In this document: positions 47,251 to 59,000 of the stretch, piece by piece | Position numbering within the stretch: the stretch's first letter is position 1 | How the letters are laid out: every line of letters begins with the position of its first letter | Assembly: GCA_002221725.1 (NCBI GenBank) | Contig: NJFT01000118.1 | Span: 56,179 to 120,178, forward strand | From: Scedosporium boydii | Taxonomy: Eukaryota > Ascomycota > Sordariomycetes > Microascales > Microascaceae | Reading direction: 5' to 3' | DNA length: 64,000 nt | Made by a program: the position numbers and the translations under genes | Notes under the pieces: generated by a model | What the model was told of the DNA's origin: nothing | Database searches by the model: none | Seen by the model: the letters and a program-made list of their open reading frames with translations, nothing else

Positions 47251-48388
47251 GGAGAGTGAGGCCATGGGAACTGTCCTTAGTGTGTCCCGGTCCCTTCCCA
47301 TCCACTCCATGGGCATACATTGTGGTTTGGCGCTGCCCGCACTTTTACCCTGGCCGTGTGTGTGCGCGTGCATGTGCGTATATCCGCGATGACCGCTTTG
47401 CACCCCTGGCCCAAGAGCAGTCGACGTTTTTGGTATAAGATTCATAATTCCCGGACCACATACTATTTGGTTTTCTTGGTTCTTTTCTTCTTGGAATGTA
47501 AATATGGTAGGACTTAGTCTAGGATAGCCCCCCTCGCGAAGCACCCTAGATGTTCGAAGTTGTTCAAAACTCCCACGATCTTTGTGACACTTTCCAGAGC
47601 AATGCCACTCCGAGGCCTCCAGAGGCAGGCTAAAGCTTGTCGAAAAAAGGCCGTTGCCCCCATCTTCAGTGGGCAGCGCAAGGAGTTCTAGACCTCGAGA
47701 TGCGGGAAATCCTCCACGAATGCCAAAGATGTCGCCCCGAGTCATTGCGTCTGATAACTTTTTGTGAATCCAACGATCCCCAGATTTGACGGTGGGCAAC
47801 AAAAAAAGGATCCTGCCTCCTCCAAGGGCTTGGTCGCATCATGACGTCGATGGAAGGACAGAGCCGCTGTCGACTTACGCAAGTCCGGATCCCGCACCAT
47901 CTTGATTCAATTGAGTTGACAATCCCGTTCGATTAATTCTCAATTGACTCGAGGAGAATTACTAAGTCACTGACAAATCCTGACAAATAGGCACAGTAGG
48001 AAACGGAGACTTGGAATTGGACAATTGGACAATGGGAGCAATTGGAACTCTCGCCATTTCGCCAGGAAGTGGCATTACACAGCAACATCGAACAATCGAT
48101 CAACCTTTTTTTCTTTTAAGCTTTCTCGGGGAAGCTTCCCGAGATTCTCTGCCGAGTCTAGGGATCGCCAGGTGGCAAAGCACCAACTCAAAGCCTTGTG
48201 CCTCTTACACTAACATTACTCTGAGTACTTTGTGAACTGATAACTGTCATCGGCTTTCCCCTTCCCACCTCCTCGTGCCATCTCTCTCCCCACATTTGTA
48301 GTACCGTGAACGATGAACGATGAACGACATTAACTATCTTTGACCAAACTTAACTTTCTCAGACCCAAATTTTCAAATTGATTTCGCT
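47251..48388. other. Intergenic region GUT2 to dioxygenase
   Basis: 1.1 kb with no credible gene. TTGACAATCCCG, CAATTGA and similar AATTG repeats recur between 47910 and 48050, for example GACAATTGGACAATGGGAGCA. ACGATGAACGATGAACGAC is a short tandem at 48309-48327, just before the dioxygenase start. Confidence 0.5.
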
Positions 48389-49427
48389 ATGCCCCGAGCC
48401 CCAGTAATTTGCGTTTCACACGGCGGAGGTACCGTCCAACATCCAAAAAAACCCGCTTCCCCAACCTTCCCCCATTTTGATTTCACACACGGGAAGCTAA
48501 CGAACCGTGGCAGGTCCGCTTCCCGTCCTCGGCGATCCCAATCACAAGGACATTGTAGAGTCTCTGACGAAGCGAGTTCCCAAGGTTCTAGGCCTGGGCA
48601 CCCCTCGGGCACCCCGCGCCATTGTCGTCGTTACTGCCCATTGGCAGGAGGATCATCCGTCTGTCTCCTCGGGCGCTAAGCATAGGCTCTATTATGATTA
48701 CTACAACTTTCCTAAGGCATCGTATAGCTTGAAGTATGATGCGCCGGGGTCTCCAGAGATTGCGGCCGAGGTTGGGAGGGTGTTTGAGGCTGAAGGGTTG
48801 CAACCAGAGTTGAATCCCGAGAGAGGTAAGCCTAAGAAATATCTTGCCAAACACGCAATGCCGCCGAGTAGACAGAACTAGTTCTCTAAGACTTGGGGCC
48901 GCTTTTCTCTTCCCAACTCTATTCTAGGTTGGGATCATGGCGTCTTCATCCCCTTTCTACTCATCAACCCCGCCGCGGACATCCCCATCATCCAAGTCTC
49001 CATCCTAGCCGCCCAAGACCCCCCATCCCACTTCCGCATGGGCGCCGCCCTCTCCCACCTCCGCGCCTCCAACATCGCCATCGTCGGCTCCGGCTTCGCC
49101 TCCTTCCACAACCTCGGCATCCTGCGCTACCTGCGCGCCGGCGGCACCGCCGCCCACGGCGCCTTCAAGACCCGCTCCGACGAGTGGAACGCCGCGCTCT
49201 CCGACGCCGTGGGGAGCGCCACGCGCACGGAGAGGTTGAGGAAACTTGAGCGCTGGAGGGAGCTGCCGAATAGTTTCGAGATGCATCCGCCCGGGGGTGC
49301 GGATCATTTTATGCCGCTTTTGGTTTGTGCGGGCGCTGCGGGAGATGAGGAGGTGAGGTCGTATAGGGATGAGTGGATGGGGCTTGATATCTGGACGTAT
49401 TTCTGGGGTGCGGACCTGGTTGAGTAG
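48389..49427 (+). CDS. Class III extradiol ring-cleavage dioxygenase (LigB / 4,5-DOPA dioxygenase type)
   Basis: Three exons, 48389-48428, 48514-48825 and 48928-49427, encode about 283 residues. Both introns are phase 1 with good signals (GTACCG...GGCAG; GTAAGC...TTCTAG). The three likely metal-binding histidines match the YgiD/DODA pattern: His11 in VSHGGG, His56 in VVVTAHWQE and His178 in FASFHNLG. A probable catalytic His121 lies in GWDHGVFIPF. ADHFMPLLV near the end is also family-typical. Members use Fe2+ or Zn2+ to open catechols, with L-DOPA being one substrate of plant and bacterial relatives; the natural substrate in this fungus is not known. No betalain or aromatic-degradation cluster surrounds it. 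Confidence 0.93.
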
Positions 49428-50544
49428 GAGTTTCATAGTCTGTTGGACTTGCGATTTTGGACACGGCGATATCTTCCACCCCTTTTTTAGCCGTCTTTCA
49501 TGTATGAGCACCTCACACGTAGAGAACCATTTTCAAAGGAAAGCTTGTTCCTAGTGGTCGACAATTGCTGGTGGCTCCTGTACCTAGATGCCCCAAGCCA
49601 GATCAGTTGGCTTTTCCCACTCTAGACCTTGAATATCAAGGTCCGCACGAGGCATTCACATATTCGAGATCCGTATTAACTGGCCCTGGGGGAACACCAA
49701 ATCTTCTTCCCCAGCAACGTATCCCTGCTAGCATCAAGTTACGTACCAGATTGTGACATGGGTTGCCCTTCCCTACGCGGCTGAGGGACTCTGATGGACA
49801 TGCAGTTTAAGCTTCTGGTAGGTAAGTACGCTGAGAGGCATCCTACCTCGTAGCGTACGGAACGGCAACTAAGCCTGCCATGCCCAGAATATGATCATCG
49901 ACCATGACACGAGCACATCACAGGATACAGAATCGAACCAGAAGCGGAGTGATGATCTCTATGTTGAACGAACAGCCCTTCCGGGAACGGGATCGCCCGC
50001 AAACGTGCCAAACGCCCTGCTGCCATACACACAACCCATTCATGCTGGGTTTCCAACAGCCGAAAAAAAAAGAAAAGAAAAAAAAATGTAAACAACGGAT
50101 GTGTGTGTCCATCCTAAACCCCGTCCCCCCGGAGCGCGAAAGTAAAAGTATCGACGACTCTTAAAAAACACAAAACGCCTTTTCCCTTCAGGCCAAAAAC
50201 CCCGTCTATCATGCATGCCGCCATATATGCCGTGAACGTATCTCGTGAACCAAACCGTAACCGTCTACTAAGGCCATAAAAAAGGCGGGAGAGAGAAATA
50301 TGTAGTAGTAAAAGAAAGCCAGCGTAGTCGAAACAGTGGCTGTGAACCCGGAAACGCCGAAACAAAAAAAAAAAAAAAAAAGAAATGGATACAGCACTCA
50401 GATAGAATGTAGTATCCGGCCGCTCTAAATTGCCGAGTATTATCGAATTCGGTGTGTCTGAAAGGGCAAGAAAGAGTTGCCAAGGAGCTGCTGATTTAGT
50501 CGTTCCTTTGCGCAGCGTGTTTATCGCAAACACGCTGGGTAGGA
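49428..50544. other. Intergenic region, dioxygenase to RGS gene 3' end
   Basis: 1.1 kb between convergent genes. It holds A-rich tracts (near 50066-50087 and an A18 run near 50365-50382) and an inverted GCGTGTTTATCGCAAACACGC at 50514-50534, a good hairpin 23 bases before the RGS frame's stop. No credible gene. Confidence 0.5.
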
Positions 50545-51408
50545 TTAATTAGCCATGCTGGCTCTTCGTCCGGCATCGAAACCATCAGTGGCTCGAGAAC
50601 CGCTCAAGCTGAACACGCGCTGGAATAACCTCCGTGCGCCAAGATCTCTCCACCTAACTGTGGTCGCAAGAGGTTGAGCAACGACGGCATATTTCTCGCG
50701 GCCGTGCATCACGAGTTTTCTTTCCAGCTCCGCTTCCCAGCCATACACATCACCGGGCCCAGCATCGCCAAATGCATCTGCGCCAAGCAACGTAGGCCCA
50801 GAGCTGCCGCCCGCCGGAAGGGCCTCGACGGAGTGACTCAGGCCAGTTACGGTAAGATGCGATGAAGGAGATGACGGAGAAGGGGGGACGAGCGTCTCGT
50901 CGGCATACTCAGTTGTCGCCTCCGACCGTATGCTCGTGTCTGTTTCAGAATCGATGTCCGCAGTATGGTCGGCCCCCATTCTAGGGAATGCATCGGAAAT
51001 GAGCGATCCTGTTGTTCGTGTCGCCGCATCACTTAGACCTAGCCCTATCAACTTCCGTCGCCCGCCTTCCTCAACCTGGAGAAAGGGAGTCTTGGGATGC
51101 TTTCTGATGCGGATGTCTCGCTTGACGAATGATGGTCGTTGTATCCTGTACTGAGGACTGCGATGATTCATAGGTACCTTCGCGGCCATGCCACCCCTGC
51201 ACTCTCCGCCATTTTGTAGATAGCAGCCATCCGGCCTCGCAGATCTCTCCCCCCAGCTCGGCAATGCAGACTCAGTCACATGAGACAACCGCTGGCCGGG
51301 ATGGGGTTCTTCCCACGTCAGCTCAAGAGACTGTTCTTGTCGCTCTGAGGGACGGGGAGCAGTTGCTAGTCTGGAATGTTCAGTGGTGGAGGTTACCGGT
51401 GATGACAT
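50545..51408 (-). CDS. In-frame continuation of the RGS frame beyond a TGA (possible C-terminal half)
   Basis: A 287-codon frame opens at ATG 51408 and ends at 50545. It lies in the same reading frame as the RGS protein upstream, separated by one TGA (51423-51421) and four sense codons. The content looks protein-like: SLELTWEEPHPGQRLSHV, YRIQRPSFVKRDIRIRKHP, GRRKLIGLGLSDAATR, acidic/Ser-rich segments and a basic end. I recognise no domain. It may be the C-terminal part of one ~650-residue RGS protein split by a nonsense change, sequencing error or readthrough codon, or a separate gene whose start sits 12 bases after the RGS stop, which would be unusual in a fungus. Confidence 0.5.
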   Translation of the reverse strand: MSSPVTSTTEHSRLATAPRPSERQEQSLELTWEEPHPGQRLSHVTESALPSWGERSARPDGCYLQNGGECRGGMAAKVPMNHRSPQYRIQRPSFVKRDIRIRKHPKTPFLQVEEGGRRKLIGLGLSDAATRTTGSLISDAFPRMGADHTADIDSETDTSIRSEATTEYADETLVPPSPSSPSSHLTVTGLSHSVEALPAGGSSGPTLLGADAFGDAGPGDVYGWEAELERKLVMHGREKYAVVAQPLATTVRWRDLGARRLFQRVFSLSGSRATDGFDAGRRASMAN

Positions 51409-51420
51409 GACCTGTTCTTC

Positions 51421-52497
51421 TCATAATCGGGTGCCGCTGCTGCCTTCACCCATGGAGACATCTTTATCGGTGGGCGACGACGTCGATGAGGTTTGCTGAT
51501 GCTTCGCGTTGCCTTGTTTTGGCCTTTTACCAAGACCAAGCTTAGCTCCAACCTTCTTCCACCCGTTATTATGAGCATTGAGTGCCCGCTGAAGTCCACC
51601 GGGTGGGGATGGCGCAAACGTCCACTCGGAAGTAGGTGGTGTCATTGGCGGGGTCATTGGCTCCGTGGCCTGAGGAGACGTTGAGCTTCCACTGTCGTCC
51701 GTTAGGCCGGCACGATCAACAGCCTCGACTGAAGCTGAAGCTGATCGGTTGGCTCTCCCTCCGAGGACAGCCGGAAGGAACTTGGGGGATCGGCTAGCCT
51801 CGCGTCGTGTTGGCGAAGGCTCCTTTGCGGAGCGTATGCGGGATCGGCTGTGGCGGCGATCGGGGACATTGTCTTCGAAACGATGATCGGAGAAGAAGGG
51901 AGAAACTGACTCAATGAATGGTACCAAAACTGAATCGTTCATAAGCTCGTACACTATATTGACTGCTTCGTCCAATTGGGACGGATGCGGTGGTGTTGAA
52001 GAACAAGAATGGCTCAGGAGGCGGTCTCGGATAGGGCAAGGGAGGTTGACTTCGCGAGGCGAGCACGGAACAATGTAAGCCTCCATCAACTTTGCCCATA
52101 AAGAGCACATGTACTCGTTCGCATCGTGGACGACCGTCTTTCGGTCCACGAAGACGTGGTTGTACTCAGCTCGGTATCTCTCGGCTTCCATGGTGAACTC
52201 CAGAGTCTCTAAGCAATGGTTCTGAGATAGGTAGGCCATGAACGCGCTCAAGGTCCATGGCGGTGGGGATGTGTTGGATAGAATCTCGGATAAGGTAGGT
52301 GGGTTGTAGGTCGATGCCAGGAAGGCGCCACTAGGTGGCCTGGATGAGTTCGGCATCATCGTGCGGAGGCTGAAATCCCAGCCTTCGAGTATGGAAGAGG
52401 CCCTCGGGGATGATTCACGGGAGGCGGATCTCGTAGAGGACGGCGATTGTCTTCGTAGGTTCGACGCAACCATGTCTTCTTCCAGCAGAACACACAC
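51421..52497 (-). CDS. RGS-domain protein (regulator of G-protein signalling)
   Basis: A single exon encodes 358 residues. After a Ser/Arg-rich start, the RGS region spans about residues 67-210: PPTLSEILSNTSPPPWTLSA, FMAYLSQNHCLETLEFTMEA, WAKLMEAYIVPCSPREVNLP, and a final helix pair with DEAVNIVYELMNDSVLVPFI. It ends with a Pro/Ser-rich tail and GWKKVGAKLGLGKRPK. RGS proteins speed GTP hydrolysis on G-alpha and so damp G-protein signals controlling growth, conidiation and metabolism; the layout is nearest to the RgsA-like group. ATG 52473 is an alternative start. The frame is closed by TGA at 51423-51421 but continues open after it, see the next frame (50545-51408). Confidence 0.85.
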   Translation of the reverse strand: MCVLLEEDMVASNLRRQSPSSTRSASRESSPRASSILEGWDFSLRTMMPNSSRPPSGAFLASTYNPPTLSEILSNTSPPPWTLSAFMAYLSQNHCLETLEFTMEAERYRAEYNHVFVDRKTVVHDANEYMCSLWAKLMEAYIVPCSPREVNLPCPIRDRLLSHSCSSTPPHPSQLDEAVNIVYELMNDSVLVPFIESVSPFFSDHRFEDNVPDRRHSRSRIRSAKEPSPTRREASRSPKFLPAVLGGRANRSASASVEAVDRAGLTDDSGSSTSPQATEPMTPPMTPPTSEWTFAPSPPGGLQRALNAHNNGWKKVGAKLGLGKRPKQGNAKHQQTSSTSSPTDKDVSMGEGSSGTRL

Positions 52498-53623
52498 CGC
52501 AGCTGGTGCTGGAGAGGGGCTGGATGGCAGTTAAAGGTAGGTCGAGAAGCAAGCGACTTGGAAACTCCCCATGCGAATGTTTGGGAGGACGAGAAACCAC
52601 CAAGTCTTGAGAAGTGGACAAAGATCCAGAAGGGGTCAGGGAGGGGGAACCGGCGCCTTTAGTGATGTAAAATGTTCGGAGATGTCGGGAGGGAAAGGAG
52701 TCGAAATCGGGATCGGTCAAGTCCAGGGCACCGTCATCGATCAGTGCTCTCTGATAGCGGTTGGGGAGAGGGAGGGGGGTAAGTCGCTCCGCCTCGGCCT
52801 GAGTAATCGGGGGTTATGGTGCTTGTGCTTGGTCAGGCCACTAGACGTACGGAGTAGTGGAGAGGCGAAGAATAAGGCGTTGGGGGACGGCGGAACACGA
52901 CGGAGGCGGTGTCGATCTTATGAACTAGATGGCAAGAGCAACTGCTTAAGTTTCGTGGCTTGTAGATTGGACTGATCAAGTTCACGCGAGAGGCTTCGGG
53001 CAGTGCGAGCAAGTCGAAGCACGTGTGCTGGCTGGCTTTCGCAACCGTGGCGCTAGCAAGACATAAATGAGATGTAGAGAGACAGTCTGGATTCTAGTAC
53101 GCCACAAACGCAAGAAATGATTCGAGTTGATTTCGAGTCGATTCGTCGATAGGTAATCCACAATGAATACAGACTGATGGAGGTTCCGACCAGAGGATTT
53201 CGGGGGGTCGAACACGCCCTTTTCTCTGTTTTCGTCTACCTCGTTTCTAATCTCCTGTTTCTGGAGCTTTCGGTCCACAATCAAGGATAAAACGACAAAC
53301 ACCGAAAGTGCGCCTCGAATAAATTCAGGTTGGCGTCCGAAGGTGCAGGCAGCAAACGAGGCAAGATGCAAGGTGCAAAACGCAAACAAGGCGGAATGTA
53401 GGGAGGATGGAGTATTCAAGTTGCTGAATGTCGACAAAAGTGAAACTAACAAGAGACGAAGGAAATCCCGAAATTAAGCAACATGAAGACATGAAAACCC
53501 CAGTCTGGAGAAAGTTCTACTGCTGCATATAGAAATGGGAGAGAGGGGAGAACCTGAAGGATGAATTGGAGGGTGACACTTTTAGAGAGGAGGCGACGCA
53601 GGTGGTTTTGAGCAATCGGAATC

Positions 53624-53636
53624 GGGGGGGGGGGGG
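53624..53636 (+). repeat. G13 homopolymer
   Basis: Thirteen G in a row in intergenic DNA. A prone site for slippage and sequencing error. Confidence 0.9.
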
Positions 53637-53780
53637 TTTTCTGCGGGACACAAACACAAACAGGGAAAGGAAGACGGATAGAATGTTCCTTTGTACATCG
53701 GTACCCAGTCCAAAGTGAAGGTAGTCGGCTTTGGGCGACAGTCAAGCAAGGGCAGGGTAGGTACGGAGGAACAATGCACA

Positions 53781-53828
53781 AGTACACTAAAAAGTACACT
53801 GCAAAGTACACTGCAAAGTACAAAGTAT
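53781..53828 (+). repeat. 12-bp tandem repeat AGTACACTGCAA, four units
   Basis: Units start at 53781, 53793, 53805 and 53817; the two middle ones are identical and the outer two diverge in their second half. The AGTAC core is shared with the dispersed motif family of this window. Confidence 0.85.
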
Positions 53829-54521
53829 TGTTTGTGTAGGGTAGTGGGGTGTATGGTACATGTACTGATACTGCCTGGTGTCTACTTGTATGAAGTAACA
53901 ATTGACCAATTCCAGTATTGATGGACAAAATAGCGTACGTATACAGTAAGAAATTAGCGATGGATACAGGTGGAGAAGGTCAGGAGCGTTGCGACGGTGC
54001 AGAGGCAAAGGCGTAACTAAGTACCCTTATGGTCTAGCCGTCTCCAGAGTAAACTTAGTCCAAGTCAGAAAGACACGTTCGATTCGTGTATCTCCAAGTA
54101 CACAGTGGATATGTGGAACGACTTGTACGAGGTAAGCCGAGCTGATCTTGCGAAGTCAAGAACCGCCACATTGCAACACTGACAATGGAATGGATCATTG
54201 ACCAATATGCTTTGTCTTTTGTGCTTGGGTCGGTCGATGACTCCATATTTCACAAAGTACTTCGAACCTCCCACTAATGTTCCTGCTTTCAAATTGACCC
54301 ACGCACGCTAAACTATGATCCTAACTGCGGAGAGCCTCACCAGCTTCGGGGAAGGAAAAAAGGAAGGGAGAGAAAAAAAAAAATGAGAACGGCACGGGGG
54401 TGAAGGACGGATACAAACGGCTGCCGCACCGAATATTGATACATGCTGGCTCCGAGTGGCGTTTTCAACCATCGATATTATCGAGGATACTGCGAGTACC
54501 TGCACTAGTTGGCCGTCGTTG

Positions 54522-54857
54522 TCAGCATGGCCAGCCGGGAAGGCACTCGAACGCCAATAGAGTCCTGGCAAACGACCCTGGTGATGATGCAAGTTGGGAT
54601 GGTGGGATGGGTATCTTCCTTCCAAGACCACAAGAATTCCGCAAGGGGTCTGGTAGGGCGGCACGCCGTTTGTGGCACTTGCCACGCAATAAAGAGATGA
54701 TCCTCTCGCGCTCCTTCGACTGGGAGCCGCGTCGCACCTTCATGTCAAACGGAATGCAGATCCATCCACTTGGGAAGCACAAAGCCCCAACGAGTATGCA
54801 CACGCCGAACACGGCCAGGATTGTCCCGACGAATATATCTGGCAATAATGATGACAT
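54522..54857 (-). CDS. Doubtful small single-pass membrane protein
   Basis: From ATG 54857 the frame gives 111 residues, starting MSSLLPD, with one strong hydrophobic segment (IFVGTILAVFGVCILVGALC) followed by a basic, positively charged stretch (KVRRGSQSKERER). The frame is open 26 codons further upstream. The second half is Pro/Ser-rich and unlikely to be folded; an intron could change it. The membrane segment is the only reason to list it. I do not recognise a family, and chance is a fair explanation. Confidence 0.22.
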   Translation of the reverse strand: MSSLLPDIFVGTILAVFGVCILVGALCFPSGWICIPFDMKVRRGSQSKERERIISLLRGKCHKRRAALPDPLRNSCGLGRKIPIPPSQLASSPGSFARTLLAFECLPGWPC

Positions 54858-56055
54858 CCTGGCCGTGACAAGAGGCGGCGCGTCCTTGAGAGTGACGGGT
54901 AGCTGCACTTCCCACGAAGTACGCAAGTAGTACATTTGAGTGTTTTGGTCGCTGGCCTGGCCCTTTCACCGCGAAATGGCAAACATCGAGCCACTTAGGG
55001 TCATGTTGCCTCTTCCGTCTCATTTATTGCATGGCGACGAAAACGACTCCGGTCCAAACGCCCGCCTCTCTCGTTTGCACGTGTCGTGTCATGCCGGGGG
55101 GTGGAGAAAAATACTCGCTAGGGCGATATGCATGGAAGCCTTGGGGTCGCGGACAGAATGCCCTGAGATGGAAGCTCACACATCACAGTGCAAATCAGCA
55201 GCGCCTTATTGGGAGGCAGTGGTGGTTTTACCGCCTTCCAAGGAGAAAGGTAAGGTGTGATTAGTTGTTCGGATTAAGCCGAGATCAAATGAGAGAACCG
55301 AACGGGGAGGTTTCAAGTACGAAGTAGTATGACGCAGAACCAAAACACTGTGGAATATTACGGGTGGTATTGATGCCACTTAATGGTATGATCCCGGACC
55401 ATGACAAAAATAGTGGGCTCTAAATTGGCTCTCGGAAAGCATCACCTGGCATGATGAAGACTTCAAAATTGTTTCTTGTGGATTTGATAGTGAAACTTCA
55501 AGTTTAGTACAGAATACTTGGTGTAAAGGAAAATTTCTTTTCTTTTCAGCTCCGCTGCGTACGCATAGTTTATATTGCTATTAAATATTTAGTGAATGTC
55601 AATTGACGATCTCGAAGTTAACAGTTGGCATCCATCGCAGCCAAAGTTCTGAAACAGACCAAGTATGCGAAAATGTTACTTTGTAGTACTAGTAAGAGCA
55701 TTACACTAATGGAGAATCTTCGAGGGTGTGCTCAGTGACAGATCAAAGAAAAGCCTATCCGATTTTCTGGAGATGCCTTTTGCCGTCATAATTGCTTCGT
55801 GCTTCGGTCTTCGTAAACTTCTTCCAAGGAGGACAGCGGCTGAACACGGGTATCCTGCAGCGGACCTGCTTGGTGGGTCGACACTCGGCAGGGCAAGGAT
55901 GGAACGAGCACCACCTTGAATGTTCTCGAACTCTTTCCTTTTCGCTTTCGCGCACGTGGGTACTTTGGGGTACCTTTTCGCCTTGCGTCAACTAGACTAG
56001 AATTTTGCTAGAACAGTGAAGTAGGGCCAGGTGGAGTCCCCTCGGCACTACAACT

Positions 56056-56067
56056 GTACAATTGTAC
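56056..56067. repeat. 12-bp perfect palindrome GTACAATTGTAC, copy 3
   Basis: Third exact copy in the window. It lies 180 bases before an exact TACTTCGTA (56236) and near GTACTTTGTAC (56113). Confidence 0.85.
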
Positions 56068-59000
56068 CTTTGTATGTTTACACGACGCCAGGCTAGGGAG
56101 TACAATAGGAAGTACTTTGTACACTAGCACGGCACAGCACTAAGAGTGCGCCGTCGTACGCAAGGGGATTTTTGATCTTCCCCAGGGATGATTACGGGAC
56201 TATTAGTACAATATTACTACACATCCTCGGTACACTACTTCGTACACTGGACTAGATGTGGCCGTGTGCCCCTCTGCAAGAAGCCTTGTGCTGTGTGAGC
56301 ACGAGCCCTTCTCGGTGTGTATTTTGCATCACAGCCCTGGCAAAACCAAACGACGCAACTTACAAAGTAGACTATTACTTTGTACATGAGCAAAACTACT
56401 CCGTATACAGCTTGCGAGTACAAGTAGATGATGCAGTGACAAGGGATCGCTGGTGCAACCGTGCTTGAGGACGAGAAGAAGCACCAAGCATTGCCCATCA
56501 ATTGATCCTTCCATCAGAATTGGTGCTGTCTTGTATGACCAACAAACGAATCCCAGCCAACAGACGCAACTAGTGCACTTCGTGGGATCATTAGGAAACC
56601 CAGACACCGCCGCTGCTGCGTTTTTCGCCTCGGCTTGGCGTTGCAGCTTTGTGTTCTTCCATCCCAACCCAGCAGCCCGGTTCTGGAGGATGTCTGGTTG
56701 CAGAGACGGGGCCGGTCCGTCGATCGGACACAGTCGCTTAAGGCATCCGTCCTATTCCCTCTCTCTGCCTTGGGAGGAGAATTGACTGGGAGGCAAGTCC
56801 GTATGGGTTGTGATGTACGAAGTACACAGGTAAACCTACTCTGTACGCCTACGAACGAAGGCCTAGGACGGACTGCACTGCGCGCACCCGCGACTCCTTG
56901 AACTGTCAGCCCAGCCCATGCTCGTTTGCCTCGTCAACTGCCTCTTCCTCGATGCATGTGGCTAGCTACAGATGCGCAAACCTATCACGGACCGGAGCAC
57001 ACAGTAGAGGAGACGTGGTGCAAAAGTTGCCTATTTTTGGGTCAAAGAGAAAGTCGAGAGCCGTCGGACAATCTCGCCTCGCGTGGGAGGGAGTAGAAAG
57101 CAGCGAAAATCATCATCTTGAAACTGCTATTCAATAATAAAGACCTCAATAGGCTCTTTCATTTAAACGTCTTCTATCTCCTGAGGGGTGATGAGTGCCC
57201 GAATCGTGCATGCCTCGATGCCGGCAAGTCTGTTTTCAATTCCCTCTCCTTTGGTCATTGGCTGATCTCAGAGCCGGCAGCTGGTCATGCAATTGACTCC
57301 GATGATATTTCCCTGAGCACATCGGCCTGGGCAATCAATATAAACTATCATAAACTAGAAAATTAGTTTGCCCCTTACCCATCCACCATTTCGCCATCGA
57401 TTCTGGAAGTTCTGTTTGCAAACGAATGGAGTAAAGGGCGTGGGTTGAATCGATTATCGAGTACGAAGTAGACAGGTGCTACATATGCCGTCGATCACGC
57501 AGCATCGATACCCAGAAAGCCCACTTGATCCATTCTCTCGTCATGCTTCTCCTGACCCATACATGGTCAATTTAAACTACTTCGCTCTTCCCAACCCTCC
57601 CAGCCTCCCTTTCGAACCTGAAAGTGCGGTACAATCACCAAGACCACCAAGTGCTGCATGATTCCATGTTTCACTTTTCGTCCCCGACTATTGGGACAAC
57701 CGATCGTCGTATGGCCAAGTCCAATGCGACTCGTGCTGCGCAGAGTATCATGATTGCTACTTCAGGATATGTACCTACCTGAAAAGGTCTGGACGGTGAA
57801 ATTCTCCCTCGCATTCTGGCTAGGGACGACCCACAAACAATTGCGAGCGTAGCATCCTTGGGCCAAAGCGGATGGTGGAATGGCAGCCGGAATCGGCTGA
57901 AATTGTTTTGGCTTACCAGGGACAGCGAGGGGTCCCGTGGGGGTCGTCTCTACCAACTGGAGTGAGTGTGAGTGTGCCAAGCACATTAAGACAATGGTCG
58001 CGTCGACACATTCACCGACACAGAGGAACGTGCAGCGTTGGAATTCGTACTGTATATGGGAGGTTAGAGTTTCTGTCCTGAGGTTGCAGTTGTGTACGCA
58101 TACATTCAAATATTCCATACTACGTTAGCCTTAGCAATTCAGTATTCATCGTTCCACTACCGAGTATCCACGACACCATTCGGAGAGCATACGAAATCCA
58201 AGCAGTTTAGCATCGTAAGGATTCGTCGACACTTTATGGGTATGGGAGTACATTGCTTCGTAGGATTAAGGTACCTCGATCGAGACTTGTACTTGCGGAG
58301 CAATTCAGATCCAAGTCCCAAGTCCCGGCCACTCCGGATAGGGCAAACCCGACCTGTGGGGCAAACTGGCTGCAATGCGTCCCCTGCAATTCTGCAATCG
58401 TGTTGTGAAGGGTCCGTTCCCTGGTCCACTCCCTGGTCCGCTCCCTGGCTGGTCGTTCGAAGGTGGCGTATTCGAAGAGATTTTCTAGAATCCTTCCCAG
58501 AATGGATCCATCCTCGTCGTTTGGCAGGTCCCCAACTTTATTGATCATAAGTTTACGAAGATGATTGTTCTTCCCCTCCAACCAACCCCCCCCCTTTTTT
58601 TTTTTTTCCCTCCTCAGTTCATTGGTCATGGGCGGAATTAATTACTAGTTCCCTTACCGCCTCCCTCGTTCTTCGTGGAAAGATTGAGGCTCTGGTCTGT
58701 CAAGTTCTTAGTGTACACACAACCCTGGTCCATAGCTGTGTTCATCTTCTTGCACTCATCCCTCTCCTTGCGCCCGCACAAGCACCGTTATCTGTCCTGA
58801 CTTTGCATCGATCCGCGTGCTACAACCACAGGCTATAATGCTCGTACACTCTCCTATGCGTTGCCACACCCTCGCCCCACACCAATCGATGGCGTTTCCC
58901 ATCTAAGTGGAAAGGAAACGAGGGAGAAAGAAAAAAGAAAAAAAAGAGGGCAAGGAAAAAGGGAACACGAAAGGGCAGCCAAAAAGTAATTGGAGATTTA

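Noticed and set aside
52982..53452. 156-codon minus-strand frame upstream of the RGS gene
   Set aside because: It lies in the probable RGS promoter/leader and shows no domain; hydrophobic Leu/Ser/Phe runs come from biased DNA.
53446..53928. 160-codon minus-strand frame
   Set aside because: Its repetitive FAVYFAVYF part is a translation of the 12-bp tandem repeat, and the rest has no protein-like features.
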